The notes below the pieces were generated by a model, which searched no databases, was not told where the DNA came from, and saw only the letters and a list, made by a program, of their open reading frames with translations. From Eurosta solidaginis (lineage: Eukaryota > Arthropoda > Insecta > Diptera > Tephritidae), in NCBI RefSeq assembly GCF_040869045.1, contig NC_090319.1, positions 174,070,645 to 174,134,644 of the forward strand: a stretch of DNA of 64,000 bases, in the 5' to 3' direction. The translations under genes and the position numbers were made by a program. Shown piece after piece: positions 1-10,519 of this stretch (position 1 is its first letter; each line of letters begins with the position of its first letter).

Positions 1-844
1 GGCGCCGCGCGTGTTGTTGCGACGCCCGGTGCTTTAACCCGCCCTCAATTTTCGCTCCTAAATTTTCGGTGGCCCCTTACCTGTATGCCGTATGTGCCTT
101 CTAAATGAAAGGAGACCTCAGCATTGCCATTTACAATTTAGATTTATTGACAATTCATTATTGTTGAAGACTTAGACTATATTTATCTTTAATACATACT
201 AGGTAAACCTCTGAAGTTAGGACCAACGAACTTCTCATTTTTTTATTATTTCGCTAATTTTAGCAACTAGTTTAATTAACGGTATACTGAAAGCTTTAAA
301 AATAACTAAAAAAAAATGTTTTCGAAAAAAATTCCAAAATTTTGTTTGTAACTCTCCGTAACCCTATCAGGCTTTATTTATACGTCTAAAACTGCATAGA
401 CAAAAATTTATTGAAAATTCCAAAATGTTCAAGGTTCTAAAGCAGTTATCAAGTTTTCATTTGTTTTTCCAAATCCTTGTGGACATTTTTTTGCATAGCT
501 TTCATTATGTAAAAATTTAAAATTTATATAGGTAAATAGAAGAAATTAAATAACTTTTAAAATTTGTTAATAATTTTTGTTGGTACTTCCACGTGCACTA
601 CTGTAGATTCTTTTTTGATGAAATGCCGAAATAAAATTATCTCTCTCTATCTATTTTTCAACTTGCAGGTGCATACAATAAACTTAAAAATTGTATCATT
701 AAACCCATTCGTAAATTTTAGGATCAGTACGGAACCCTTTTAATATATTTCACACGTTTTAGAATGTTTTGAAATTCAAATTTACTATTCATTGAACAAA
801 TTTGATATATTTCTTTCGGTTTTATTTTCGTGTTAATTAGTTTA
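1..844. other. Anonymous A+T-rich noncoding DNA
   Basis: No open frame of useful length or recognisable element is visible on either strand. The first 50 bases are G+C-rich and the rest is strongly A+T-rich with homopolymer runs. It may be host intergenic DNA or very old transposon sequence. Confidence 0.5.
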
Positions 845-990
845 GTTTATCTCCTCTTTATTTTATTTTATCTTAATTTAATTTATTTCATTTTATTTTA
901 TTTTATCTTAATTTAGTTTATTTCATTTCATTTTATTTTATCTTAATTTAGTTTATTTCATTTTATTTTATTTTATCTTAATTTAGTTTT
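845..990. repeat. ATTTT-rich tandem repeat
   Basis: Three to four imperfect copies of a roughly 35-45 base unit made of ATTTT blocks and the phrase TCTTAATTTAGTTTATTTCA follow one another. This is a low-complexity microsatellite or minisatellite with no coding potential. Confidence 0.75.
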
Positions 991-1504
991 TCAGGTTAGT
1001 TGAAGAAAAACTAGAAATCAAAAAAAAAGTATTCATGGAAGTTTATTGGCAACTTCCCTGTTCGATGAATAATATGTGACTCATAATAGCGTATTGGAAT
1101 GAGTTCATGAGTCACATGTGACTCATTTGTTTACACAACTTTAATGACGCTGTCTTGGTACGAACGTGTCGTTACATATATTTGTGACTTCTATGTGAGC
1201 GTATATCCAAAAGACCCGAACCTTAGGAAAGTGAAAGAAAATTTCGAAACGCTTTTGGCATTTATGGATCAATTTAAATTATTTTTTTATAGCCCTATAT
1301 GTTCACCTGGGATTCACTGAACGTGGTACACAAGATTGGTTCTGCTACGTTCCTGAGTCACATTTGAATCACCGAAATAGAATAGTCAAAATAAGGTAAA
1401 TATATGTCAAATCATTTAAAAACCTAGTATTCTATACTATGTACTCATATCGTTCAATTAAGCAATACACAAATCAATGGGTATAGGGCATTCTCAAGGC
1501 GCTT
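991..1504. other. Anonymous noncoding DNA around an AP-1-like palindrome
   Basis: Apart from the palindrome listed separately and a few more TGACTCA-like words at about 1075 and 1352, no gene or element can be recognised here. Confidence 0.4.
1107..1126. promoter_or_regulatory. 20-bp perfect palindrome with two AP-1-like sites
   Basis: The word ATGAGTCACATGTGACTCAT equals its own reverse complement and contains two TGAGTCA/TGACTCA cores, the consensus bound by bZIP AP-1 (Jun/Fos) dimers. A further TGTGACTCAT lies about 33 bases upstream and a GAGTCACA about 230 bases downstream. No neighbouring gene is visible, so a regulatory role is only a suggestion. Confidence 0.25.
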
Positions 1505-1775
1505 CGTCTAAAGCAGCGCATTCATAATGCTAATGAATTGAATTTAATGTATTTTTTTAAATGTTTATGTTTATGGCATATGCAAATGTAAATGTATGTG
1601 TGTAATTTGCTTTAATCTAGTGAGTATATTACTTACTATAATTTAAACGTCTAAAGCAGCGCATTCATAATACTAGTGAACTGAAATTAAAGTATTTTTA
1701 AACGTTTATGCATATGGCATATGCAAACGTAAATGTATGGGTGTAATTTGCTTTATCTAGAAAGTAGCATATTTC
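1505..1775. repeat. Two-copy direct tandem repeat, period 143 bp
   Basis: The sequence beginning CGTCTAAAGCAGCGCATTCA at 1505 starts again at 1648 and the two units stay alignable to about 1770, through GGCATATGCAAA and GTGTAATTTGCTTTA, with scattered substitutions and small indels. It is an old local duplication with no coding content. Confidence 0.85.
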
Positions 1776-1778
1776 TAT

Positions 1779-2201
1779 AGGGGGACTCATGTAACCGTAT
1801 AAATGCATTATAAAGTGTGTAAACGTATAAATTTATCTAGTTTACGCAGGAGCTGTCAAATTTTGTATGAAAAATCATTTACACGATTTGTATAAATTTA
1901 CGCGCACATTTCATTGTGTAAACGCGGTAAACTCAAAGGAATGCAACCTTGCAGACATTACAGACGGCATTTTTATCAAAAATCTCCAACATAAGCAAGT
2001 AAAGGCGTTTTAGTTTTGATTTTACACTTAATCTTGGTATTTTTTAATTTGTATAACAATCAAAAAAATTTTTTTGGAAATAATACAGCTGAAAAACAAT
2101 CAAGTTTATCAAGAGTATTACTAGGTGCGTTCATATAACCGCGTGTGTAAATGGATATAATTTTACACCTTATAAGTTTATATGCTATCATGAGTCCCCC
2201 T
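1779..2201. mobile_element. Short nonautonomous DNA transposon (MITE), 423 bp
   Basis: The ends are inverted repeats: AGGGGGACTCATG on the left and CATGAGTCCCCCT on the right, with weaker inverted similarity extending to about 60 bases. The element is flanked by TAT on both sides, a candidate 3-bp target-site duplication, although a 4-5 bp duplication around TATA is also possible. It has no reading frame. Superfamily cannot be fixed from the TIR alone. Confidence 0.75.
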
Positions 2202-2330
2202 TATAATTTTAAAATACTAAAATTTTTGTTTTTGTGATTTTACATTCTCCTACGATCAAATTTGGTTTTAGAATCTCTCAATTTAGTAGATTATAGTGGT
2301 CGGTAGCACAGAACGAAGTCACCCATTGTT

Positions 2331-2900
2331 CTAAACGATGTTGTTATTGTATGTGGCGTTGCAGCAGGCCTGTGTTCTGGGCCCTACTGTTGTTGTGGTT
2401 AAAGCAGGTGATGTTGCAGCAGGCCTCTATGCGGAGGCCCTGCTGGTTGTTGTTACTAAAGTTGGTGTAACCGGTACTGTTGCAGCAGACCTATGTTGGC
2501 GGCCCTGTTGGGGTTGTTGTGGCCGGCATCTGTTGCTGTGCCCGGCTTGCATCGGTGGGCCTATATGAAGCGGCCTTGCTGTTGTGTTAACTGGTGGTGG
2601 TGGTAAGCTTGGAGGTTGTGGTGCATTTGGGTAGGCGCTGCCGTGGGTTGCGCGCGGTGTTGCACGCAGTAATGATGCCAGCGCGCGGTTTCGTTGGCGC
2701 TATTGGTGGTGGTTGCGCGTCGAAGTGGTTGTTGGGCCACTGGCATTGGTGGTAGGCACAGATGGTTGCGGTTGCGCTCGAGGGTGCTGCGTCGAAATGG
2801 TTGTGGTTGCGCCTGGTAGTACTATCACTTGGTGTTGGCCGGGTGATGGCGGTTGCGCTCGAGGGTGGGGAGTGCAGCAGTATGTACATCTTAATGATAT
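2331..2900. repeat. G/T-rich imperfect minisatellite
   Basis: From 2355 to 2540 three imperfect units repeat, each with GTTGCAGCAG, then GCCT and GGCCCTG separated by a short variable stretch that can pair as a small stem, followed by GTTGTTGT. From 2690 to 2880 a second part repeats GGTTGCGCTCGAGGGTG twice about 80 bases apart. Frames read on both strands through the repeat give only repetitive Val/Gly- or Thr/Pro-rich peptides, so I do not call a gene. Confidence 0.65.
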
Positions 2901-4531
2901 TTTTTTTATACATTCAATTTCTGTCGTGCTCGATATGACGATGCGTTTTTGCTGATGACTGCTGCATGTGTGCTCCGAGACTAAAGGAACAAGCAAAATT
3001 TTTGCAGATCTCACGGAGAGTCCGGCTTTTGCAGCTGCAACTTTATATATATGGATGGGTTTCTGTCCACGAGACGACTTTGCCACTGAAGTCAATGAAA
3101 AGTGTGCTTTTTGGTTGTGGTTGTTTTGGACGTACCCGATGTCGCTGCTTCCCTTCCTTCAGCGCGAATAGGGAACCGCCGTAAAACAGACCAGAGATGT
3201 ACACTCGCCTATACTTACGAGCTGCAGCTGCTCCCTTTTCCTGAAGTAGTTAATTAGGCGTAAGTTCGCACGAATATATGTTCATATGCCTTCGGAACAG
3301 GTAAATCACGATTGTATACGGCACGCTGCCCCAGGTTTTGCACCTAACGAAATTGTGCAATCACTTGCCAGATAAATTGCAGTTAGCACCTATTCACTGC
3401 TTTACCACCACTTTGAGAAAAGAGTTCCAACTTTTTTTTGGAAGTCCTGACCGGAAATAGCGTGCATCTTTTTTTCTCTGCTGTTTTTTTGCAAATGGCT
3501 TCACAGCGGCGGTGGCGACATCTAGTGTTCATTTCGTTGAAAATTGCCATTGCACATTCCCTAAAAGACAGGTACCCGTTACCTAATCGATTACTTAGTC
3601 GTCACCAATAACTTGTTCACCAATTATCGTCTTAATGACTTTTAATTGCTGTCGTGAAAAAGGTAACGCATGCGCTCTCTCAAAAAGTGTACGTGCGACT
3701 CGCTCTTACTTATTGTGTTTTCTACATTCGTTCTCGCTCGATGTTATTTACATTTTTAAGTTACTTCATCAGTTATGTTTTTGTTATCGCTAACCAAAAC
3801 ATACGCAACAACAACAACACGGGTAACTGGCCTATCGGTTACCCGTATCGGTTACCTTCTGTCAAATCGCCTTTTCCATGAATGAAACGCGTCCTTTATG
3901 TTCAGATAATATTTAATTATAAATAATTCATATATACAATGTTTTTTTACAATTTAAATTATTCCCTTATTATTCTAGTGAACTTTACATATGTGTATAT
4001 TGATATGTACAAGCTAATTAAGTATAATAACGTCTATTAATAGTTGTGCCCTCTCTGAAACTTTCGAAGCTCAGTGATGATGCCCAATTTTTCCTGCGCT
4101 GGTGGTGTTGTTCAACATTAGTTTGCAAAGCCATATGAGTTTTGTAGGGATAATACCGGAAGCCCCAATTCGTGCTATCAAAGTCGATTTAGATTGATTG
4201 ATTTTTTTAGATTGATTGATATTTATTATTAATATGTTTACATATTTTTTGATTTCACAATAAATTTTAAATACAGGTGATATTGATCCTTTGGTCTTGA
4301 CCCTTTCCCATAGTATGCTTGTTAGCGCCTTATCTGTGGTACTAAAAAGGCGGGGGATAGTTGTCGCAGTTTTCTTATAATTTTAGCAAATTTATGTTCT
4401 TCCTTCAGCTACAGCTGGAATATTTGGAATATTGCTATGCGCACATCGTCAAAATCAAGTTACCTAGAATGAGAAAGAAACTAATATCAGTAAGGCTAGA
4501 TTAAAGTTTTTAATATATTTAACCCGAAAAG
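2901..4531. other. Anonymous noncoding DNA
   Basis: No transposon domain, long repeat or RNA gene could be recognised. Short frames around 2966-3184 and 3654-3881 have no recognisable motif and are treated as chance frames. Confidence 0.45.
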
Positions 4532-5303
4532 TGTTCTATAAATACTTACTTACTTACTTAATTGGCGCTTAACCGTCTAAACGGTTATGGCCGTCCAACA
4601 AGGCGCGCCAGTCGCTCCTTCGCTCCGCCAACCGGCGCCAATTGGTCACACCAAGGGAGTTTAAATCGTTTTCCACCTGGTCCTTCCAACGGAGTGGGGG
4701 CCGCCCTCTACCTCTGCTTCCATAGGCGGGTTCCGATAGAAACACTTTCTTGGCCGGAGCATCATCTTTCATTCGCATAACATGGCCTAGCCAGCGCAGC
4801 CGCTGCGTTTTAATTCGCTGGACTATGTTGATGTCTGCGTATAGCTCGTACAGCTCATCATTAAATCTTCTTCGGTACTCGCCATCGCCAACGCGTAGAG
4901 GTCCATAAATCTTTCGAAGAACTTTTCTCTCGAACACTCCCAAAGCCGATTCATCTGCTGTTGTCATGGTCCATGCTTCTGCCCCATATAGCAGGACGGG
5001 TACGATAAGTGACTTGTAGAGTATGATTTTCGTTCGCCGAGAGAGGACTTTACTTTTCAATTGCCTACCTAGTCCAAAGTAGCATTTATTGGCAAGATTG
5101 ATTCTTCGCTGGATTTCAGTGCTGATGTTGTTGCTAATGTTGATGCTGGTTCCCAAATAAACGAAGTCTTTTACTATTTCGAAATTATGGCTGCCAACAG
5201 TAGCGTGGTTGCCAAGGCGCATATGCGCTGACTCTTTGCTCGATGACAGCAGGTACTTCGTTTTGTCCTCATTCACCATCAAACCCATCTTGTTCTATAA
5301 ATA
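4532..5303 (-). mobile_element. 5'-truncated RTE-like LINE insertion with 13-bp TSD
   Basis: The same 13 bases, TGTTCTATAAATA, stand at 4532-4544 and 5291-5303 and bracket a 746-bp insert. On the minus strand the insert is the C-terminal part of a non-LTR reverse transcriptase followed directly by a short (AAGT)n tail. A microsatellite tail with a target-site duplication and 5' truncation is the usual footprint of target-primed reverse transcription in RTE-type LINEs. The reading frame is uninterrupted, which suggests a fairly young insertion. Confidence 0.9.
4569..5288 (-). pseudogene. Reverse transcriptase C-terminus (RTE/BovB-like), truncated
   Basis: This is an uninterrupted 239-residue frame. 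It has the thumb and connection region typical of RTE-type LINE polymerases: a KYL segment near residue 11, YLG at about 46, LLYGAEAWT near 100, then RRRF and RLRWLGHVMRM near 165 and a GRGRPPLRWKDQV block near 193. The catalytic FADD box and everything upstream are absent because the insertion is 5'-truncated. The frame stops a few bases before the AAGT tail. The methionine at 5288 is an internal codon, not a real start. No function is expected now. Confidence 0.85.
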
Positions 5304-5844
5304 GGGCTCCACAATTAGCTGTTTTCTGAGGCCAAAGGCACAAGGGATTCAAGGAGATTTCAGATAACTAGAATCAGGGGTACCCGAAGATACTTCGCTT
5401 TTGCATTCATAGAGAACACAACATTATAACAAGGGATAATTGATTGATGTTACGAAGGAAATTAGACGTGCTACAAAAACACACAAATGCAGATGACTGT
5501 TTAATTCAACAACAACAACAACTGTTTAATTCATTATCCGTAGTTCTTGTATGGACGTGCAGTATGAAAAGTGCAAAGTACTGCTAAAATTGATTTCCCC
5601 AAGTAACCCGGGAACGAATTGATGTGACTACGCCTATCCTTCTTTAGCAGCAGGGTCTAGAACCAGTTCCCTGTTGTACAGGAAAATAAACGTTTGGTTA
5701 TCTCCAAGTTGATCATATGCTATTACAGAATATACTCCTTTGCTGCATCCGACCAGTACATCCAACTTTCCCAAATTTTCTGGGCTCAGCAAGGGTATCC
5801 TCCTGAATGGTGCATTTGTTGCACGCTGCTGCCCTGACACCCAA
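5304..5844. other. Noncoding DNA with an unrecognised 68-codon minus frame
   Basis: A minus-strand frame at 5634-5840 reads through phrases such as LLSPENLGKLDVLVGCSKG, but it resembles no domain I can name and has no context supporting expression. The rest of the stretch is featureless. Confidence 0.35.
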
Positions 5845-6160
5845 GATCACTAACGCTTCTCATGGCTCCAGCGGGTTAGGGGGCTTAGAGTATACCCGCG
5901 GTAGGCATACCTGCGTAAGAGGCGATTAAAATACCAAATTGGTTCAGGGGGTTGTGTAGCGCAACCCGTTCAATGGGTTGCCAGCGCAATATATAGCTTC
6001 TCCAACCCAATTGTGAACCTCACCTACCCGTGGAGAATACTGTTTCTTTAACAGCCGAGGCTCTGGCGACCCCATGTTCCTTATGGATCTACATTTGAAG
6101 GCGCTTAGTTAGCTGACATCGCTTACTTAAACGGTTCATTCTAAAGTAAAAACCAAAACA
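5845..6160 (+). mobile_element. LINE 5'-region-like fragment
   Basis: The segment around GGGCTTAGAGTATACCCGCG, then GTTGTGTAGCGCAACCCG and CCAACCCAATTGTGAACC, resembles the untranslated leader often seen on dipteran LINE copies. It is noncoding, G+C-richer than its surroundings, and ends without an attached coding region. The assignment rests on recall of similar repeats and is tentative. Confidence 0.35.
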
Positions 6161-6164
6161 AAAT

Positions 6165-6545
6165 ATAGGTTAGGTTGAACTGGCTGGTTCATGACGACCT
6201 CACATAGACTGAATGAGTCCGTAGTGTTACCAGAAATTTGTTTTAACGACCAAGCTAAAAACCCTATCAACAACCAGGACATGTTATAAAATAACTCCGT
6301 CCTCTTGACAAATACCAGAAGCTTCCTAGAACTAAAGCCAATTGCTGCTTCTAGATCTGACAGCTGTCAGCTGGAGTCTTAGCCTGGCAAGCGCAGGGCA
6401 CGAGCACAGAACGTAATCGATCGTTTCCTCCTCCAACCCGCACTTCCTACATCTGCTATCACTGACCAAGCCTAATTTAAAGGCATGTGACGCCAGAAGG
6501 CAGTGACCAGTAAGAATACCCGTCATGAGTCTACAGTCTACAGTT
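6165..6545 (-). pseudogene. LINE 3'-end fragment (cysteine-rich tail after RNase H)
   Basis: On the minus strand 6526-6332 reads MTGILTGHCLL followed by a cysteine cluster (CRKCG, then CSCPAL). This is the C-terminal tail found after the RNase H domain of I/LOA/Jockey-type LINE polyproteins. The frame ends at 6332 and a noncoding 3' stretch follows to about 6165, where TAGGTTAGGTTG stands on the plus strand. Only the last 65 residues survive, so it is a relic. Confidence 0.65.
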
Positions 6546-6929
6546 TAATGATAATGAAAATATAAGAATCAGTGTTTATGAATAACATATTTTAATTGAT
6601 CTCTTACAACAACGTTATCGGTGGCTACATCGCCATGTAGATAGTGTGGTGTTCCACCTTGTATAAACGTAGGTACTGTATGTGCTCAACCGTGCAAATG
6701 GACATAAGCAGTAACATTATTCACATAAACATAGCTTGATATTTGTGCAGGCATCAATATAGCATACATTGGTCCAGTTCAGTGTGCACCAGCCACTGGT
6801 ACAAACACTTTTGAATGCATAGCTTTCATATAGATTGGATGTCCAGCAATGCTCCGGTTGTGCCAAAATGTAATGGGCTACTCAGTCTCTTGGTACGGCT
6901 GTATAGGTATGGGCGGGTGCAATGTATTA
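6546..6929. other. Noncoding DNA, nothing recognised
   Basis: No domain, tandem repeat or inverted repeat stands out between the two LINE relics. Confidence 0.4.
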
Positions 6930-7303
6930 CTAGTCTGCTCAAGATCGTATGGTACATAGATGGCTCGAAGACGCCAGAGGGGATTGCAGCCAGAGTTTTC
7001 GGGCCCCCAGAGCCAAAATATCAGTAACTCTAAAAGCACATCCGAGCATTTTCAAGCGGAAGTATTCGCCATAAGTTAGTGCGCTAAGCTGAACCTTCAG
7101 CGCGATACTCTAATGAAACAATTGCCATAACCAGTCAGGCAGTCAGGCCCTGATAAAGGCATTTGCGGCGTTCGAAATAAAGTCAGCACTGGTCCTTCAG
7201 TGAATAGAAAAGCTAAATCAATTAGGAGCACTCAACGTAGTACTGTTGCCCTAGGTCCTAGGCCACAGGGGAGTAGAAGGTAATGAGCAGGCGGACTCAG
7301 TGT
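6930..7303 (+). pseudogene. LINE RNase H domain relic
   Basis: Across shifting frames on the plus strand one can read WYIDGSKTPEGI at about 6948 (the first catalytic Asp in a YTDGSK-type motif), a SQAV/ALIKAF stretch near 7140 corresponding to the SDSQAAI helix, and VLGHRGVEGNEQADS near 7255 corresponding to the conserved GHxGxxGNExAD loop. These are in the right order and spacing for RNase H of a LINE polyprotein. Several frameshifts and stops make it nonfunctional. Confidence 0.75.
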
Positions 7304-7478
7304 TTAATTTATTGCGTCCCTCCCACAAATTGTCATCCTCCCAGCAGATCCTTGCAGCGGGTCTGCGCCATACTCTCCTCTTCCGGGAAGGTATCGACCC
7401 CAATCCGGGTCCTTCTCCTGACCCCGGTCCTGAGAAATGAGTTTGCTGCGTTTGCCGGAAAAGAATCTTTTTAGGACG
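7283..7478 (+). pseudogene. 5' fragment of a CR1/Jockey-type LINE with 2A-like motif
   Basis: The plus strand here is clearly homologous to the N-terminal part of the full-length minus-strand LINE at 15494-19453. It reads NLLRPSHKLSS, a leucine-rich stretch, then REGIDPNPGP at about 7388-7417, and VCCVCRKRIFLGRS, which is the beginning of a PHD-like zinc finger. The copy is cut off at about 7478, where an unrelated LINE tail begins. A stop falls just before the finger. Confidence 0.75.
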
Positions 7479-8370
7479 ATCATATATATAAGGGCCTGAA
7501 ATACTTCAATGAACTTCCGAATCACATAAAAAGTAGTAATAACTTCAATACTTTTAAAAAAAGGTTATTGGAGCATTGTAAAACCCTTCCAATAAGATAA
7601 AGTTTTTCTCCTCTTATTTTTTACATGATATTTCCGATACTGGAGCGCGAAAGGGAAGGGTAATATTGGAAGCAGCAAAATACAATGCATCCGGCCGTAA
7701 GGAAAATGTCGCCACCTGTAACTCCAGACAGTTCCAACAACTAATTTCGCTGGAATTCGGTATTTCCAGCTGATATTTACTGTTGCTGATCGGAACCACT
7801 CGCATTCCGACAGCATTAATATAACAATAAAATTATATAATGTGTAACAAAAATAACGAAAATAAGGCCAAACAAAAGTTGGAGCAGGGGGATTGGAAAC
7901 ACGTCCTTTTCAACCTCCCATTATATGTTGAGCAGTGCTAATCGGAATCTTCATGCATTCCGACAGCGTCTTTACTAAACAAAGTTGAGGGGTGATTGGA
8001 TAAACGTTATTTTCAATTTCCAACATCCAAAGACATGTTTAGCTGTGTTGATCGGATACTAATACATTCCGACAGCTTAAAATACACATATAATTGAAAA
8101 ATATAAGTTCCAAATTTTGTTGCCTTAAGCTAGGAGCAATGGAGGATTGGAAACGCGTCCTTTCCAACCTTCCTTAAATGAATGGCTCCCAGACTCGTCC
8201 TTTTGTCACGCTAGTAAATATGCTGATCGGAATCAAATGGCATTCCAACAGCATATTCAATAGAAATAAGTGATTATAACAAAGAATTGTACTTACTAGT
8301 TTAAGTTTTAGGCATAAACAGCCGTAATAATAAATAAGTTAAATTAAAAAAAAAATAAATACTCTAGTCA
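7479..8370 (+). mobile_element. LINE 3' end with hairpin-rich 3' UTR
   Basis: The frame at about 7490-7600 reads GLKYFNELPNHIKSS and ends shortly after a KKRLLEHCK segment and a TAA. This is the typical C-terminus of CR1/L2-group reverse transcriptases. About 700 bases of noncoding 3' sequence follow, with four copies of a GCTGATCGGAAT...ATTCCGACAGC hairpin near 7783, 7935, 8046 and 8221, interspersed with GGATTGGAAA...TTTCCAACC hairpins. It ends in an A-rich tail at about 8345-8362. Confidence 0.65.
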
Positions 8371-8472
8371 GTGTTTCACGTGCAAGGATGGTTGCATCGG
8401 ACAGGTTGCTCTGGGCTAGATCCCAAAATCCAGCGTCCTCGTAACTTTTATAAATATTTTGTGGCTCTTGTT

Positions 8473-8945
8473 CACGGCCTCATTACATTATGAGGAAATA
8501 CGACACCTGTGAACACAGCCGTATGAAGCTAAAAAACACAAGGATGTCTTCAGTGAACTCCACAAACAGGCGTCGGACCTCTATGCCGGTGATTCCTGTA
8601 CTCAAAGAACCAAACTAGCAGAGGAGGAACGCACTCTCCCTAGGGAAACGAGAGTAGGCACTCTAGCTCAACTTCGAGCTGGATAACGTAACAGGTTAAA
8701 CTCTTACCTATCCAGAATCAACCCCGACATAAAAAACATTGTCCTGCTTGTGATGTGTCCCCATATGACACCAACCATCTCTTTAACTGTATTGTGGAAC
8801 CAACCCCTCTAACACTCCTCTCATTATGGTCCACCCCTGTTGAAACAGAAAGTTTCCTTGGACTCACGTTAGAAGACATTGATGACTATTTGTGATCGGT
8901 CGCACCTATTGGATGGGGCGAAGCACTGCTATAACAACAACAGCA
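8473..8945 (+). pseudogene. 3' fragment of the same CR1/Jockey-type LINE family
   Basis: The translated plus strand reads HYEEIRHL, TQPYEAKKHKDVFSELHKQ, then LAEEERTLPRETRV and a NRLNSYLSRINPDI block. These match, residue by residue apart from decay, the C-terminus of the full-length copy at about 15550-15980 on the minus strand. It also shares the terminal sequence GGGCGAAGCA(C/T)TGCTA followed by a CAACAA-type tail at about 8920-8945. A frameshift near 8740 and in-frame stops show it is dead. Confidence 0.8.
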
Positions 8946-9079
8946 GGCGGACAACCCAGAAAGAGAGGCAGCAACTGCATGACCCATCGATCCCGAGCCG
9001 TTCCTGGCAGTTGGCTCACTCAATAAATGCCCCTAATAGTAGAACGGAGGGAAAAGAGAGAACACTGGCGCAATATGCC

Positions 9080-9475
9080 AGGCCTGAGTCAATCTAAGTT
9101 ACTGTTAGGGGGTTATCGCACAACTCGATATAGGGCATTAATAGGCTTCTCAAAAAGATAACTTAAGAATCCTAACGGCTATTCTTACAAGACACTGTAG
9201 ACTGAACAGTCACATGCATAAGCTCGGTATAATATCGAACAACACATACCGATTTTGTGATGGATCAGCAGACGGCAGACCATATACTTCTAGATTGCGG
9301 CGCAATTTCAAGACGTAGGGCTAAGTTTATGGGCTCACCATGGCCAGAGCATTCCCACATTTAATCCTTCAAGCCAAGAACGCTGCTGGGGTTCAACAAG
9401 GAAGTCGGCTAGGATGAGGTGCTGTGAGGGAGATGTGTAAGTCACTGTGCAATCCTCAATAAATTATCTATCTAT
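9080..9475 (+). pseudogene. LINE 3'-end fragment (cysteine-rich tail)
   Basis: In two frames the plus strand reads LTAILTRHCRLNSHMHKLG near 9175 and, after a frameshift, ADHILLDCGAISRRRAKF near 9280 and DEVL at about 9413. The pattern HCRLN-HMHKLG-C-C-H-C is the tail following RNase H in LINE polyproteins. A noncoding stretch with the repeat ATCTATCTATCC ends the fragment. Confidence 0.6.
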
Positions 9476-10517
9476 CCACGTTCCGGTAACAAGCACCATT
9501 GTGGTACTAGCCCCACCATCGGGAACTATTGACATGATTACATTAAACCTTCTAGGGATTGAATATTAATAATGACCGCAATGCGAAAGTCTGCTCAAAT
9601 GTACTATTCTCCATGGAATGCTCGATATATAACTTTCCACGTTTTGAAACAGTGATGAAAAGAGCAAAATTTACTGAAATTTTAACTGGCTGTGGGTAGT
9701 AAGGTGTTGATGTCCTCTGTTAACGCAATATATTGACAACTGCGACGACGAAAATGACGAAAAATCTTGTAAATCTACTGATAATAATTAATTAATTCCT
9801 CCCCTTCTATGCAGTTCTATGCATACATACATATGTATTTTTCTCTCCAAACGCTAATTAAAAAAATTATTTGGTTTTCACATGAACTTCGAACTCTGTC
9901 GTATTTGCATTCTTCAGTTGATTATCAACAAAAGCATGACAAATTATTTAATAAGGTAGCCAATTTACTTATCCTTTCTGGTGCGATGATTCCTGGACAA
10001 TCGGGCCTGACTAGACGCAATTTTTTTTTTTTTGCCTTAAAAGAGCGTGCTTAACGCGAACCATATCATGTTATGACACACCTTTGGTGATGCAAACAAT
10101 GTAACATTTCTGCTCCTAATGCTTCTAGCATAGCAGCAGCAGCTCTCGGTGGCGCCACATAAATAACAGTTGCATGCCGATCAGTTGCCTTTTTTGCTCT
10201 GGCTACCTATTCAATTTTAATTCACATTACATTATCTACTATTGCAATTTTCAATCAACACAAATCAATATAAATTACCGGAGCAAATACTGGCAAACTA
10301 AGACGCGTAGTTCCCCCCTTTTTTAGGGAAATACATCCCACCAGTTTGGTACCGTATTCCAAAGCATGTTGGTTGTAAAGTATATTGTATCCTTGGCAAA
10401 TGACACGTGAATCTGCATTTAATCCGGCGGAGATGCTATCTATTAATATAATATAACATTTGTTTTATTATTTAAAAATGCACATACGTATGAATGAAAA
10501 TCAGAAAGTAAAGGTAG
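9476..10517. other. Noncoding DNA, nothing recognised
   Basis: No transposon protein or terminal repeat was found. Frames at 9809-10054 and 10460-10729 are short, A+T-driven and carry no known motif; the second runs into the MITE at 10520. Confidence 0.4.
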
Positions 10518-10519
10518 TA

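Noticed and set aside
2338..3184. Overlapping frames on both strands in the G/T-rich region
   Set aside because: They arise from the minisatellite: the peptides are repetitive (Val/Gly on one strand, Thr/Ala/His on the other) and have no domain or start context.
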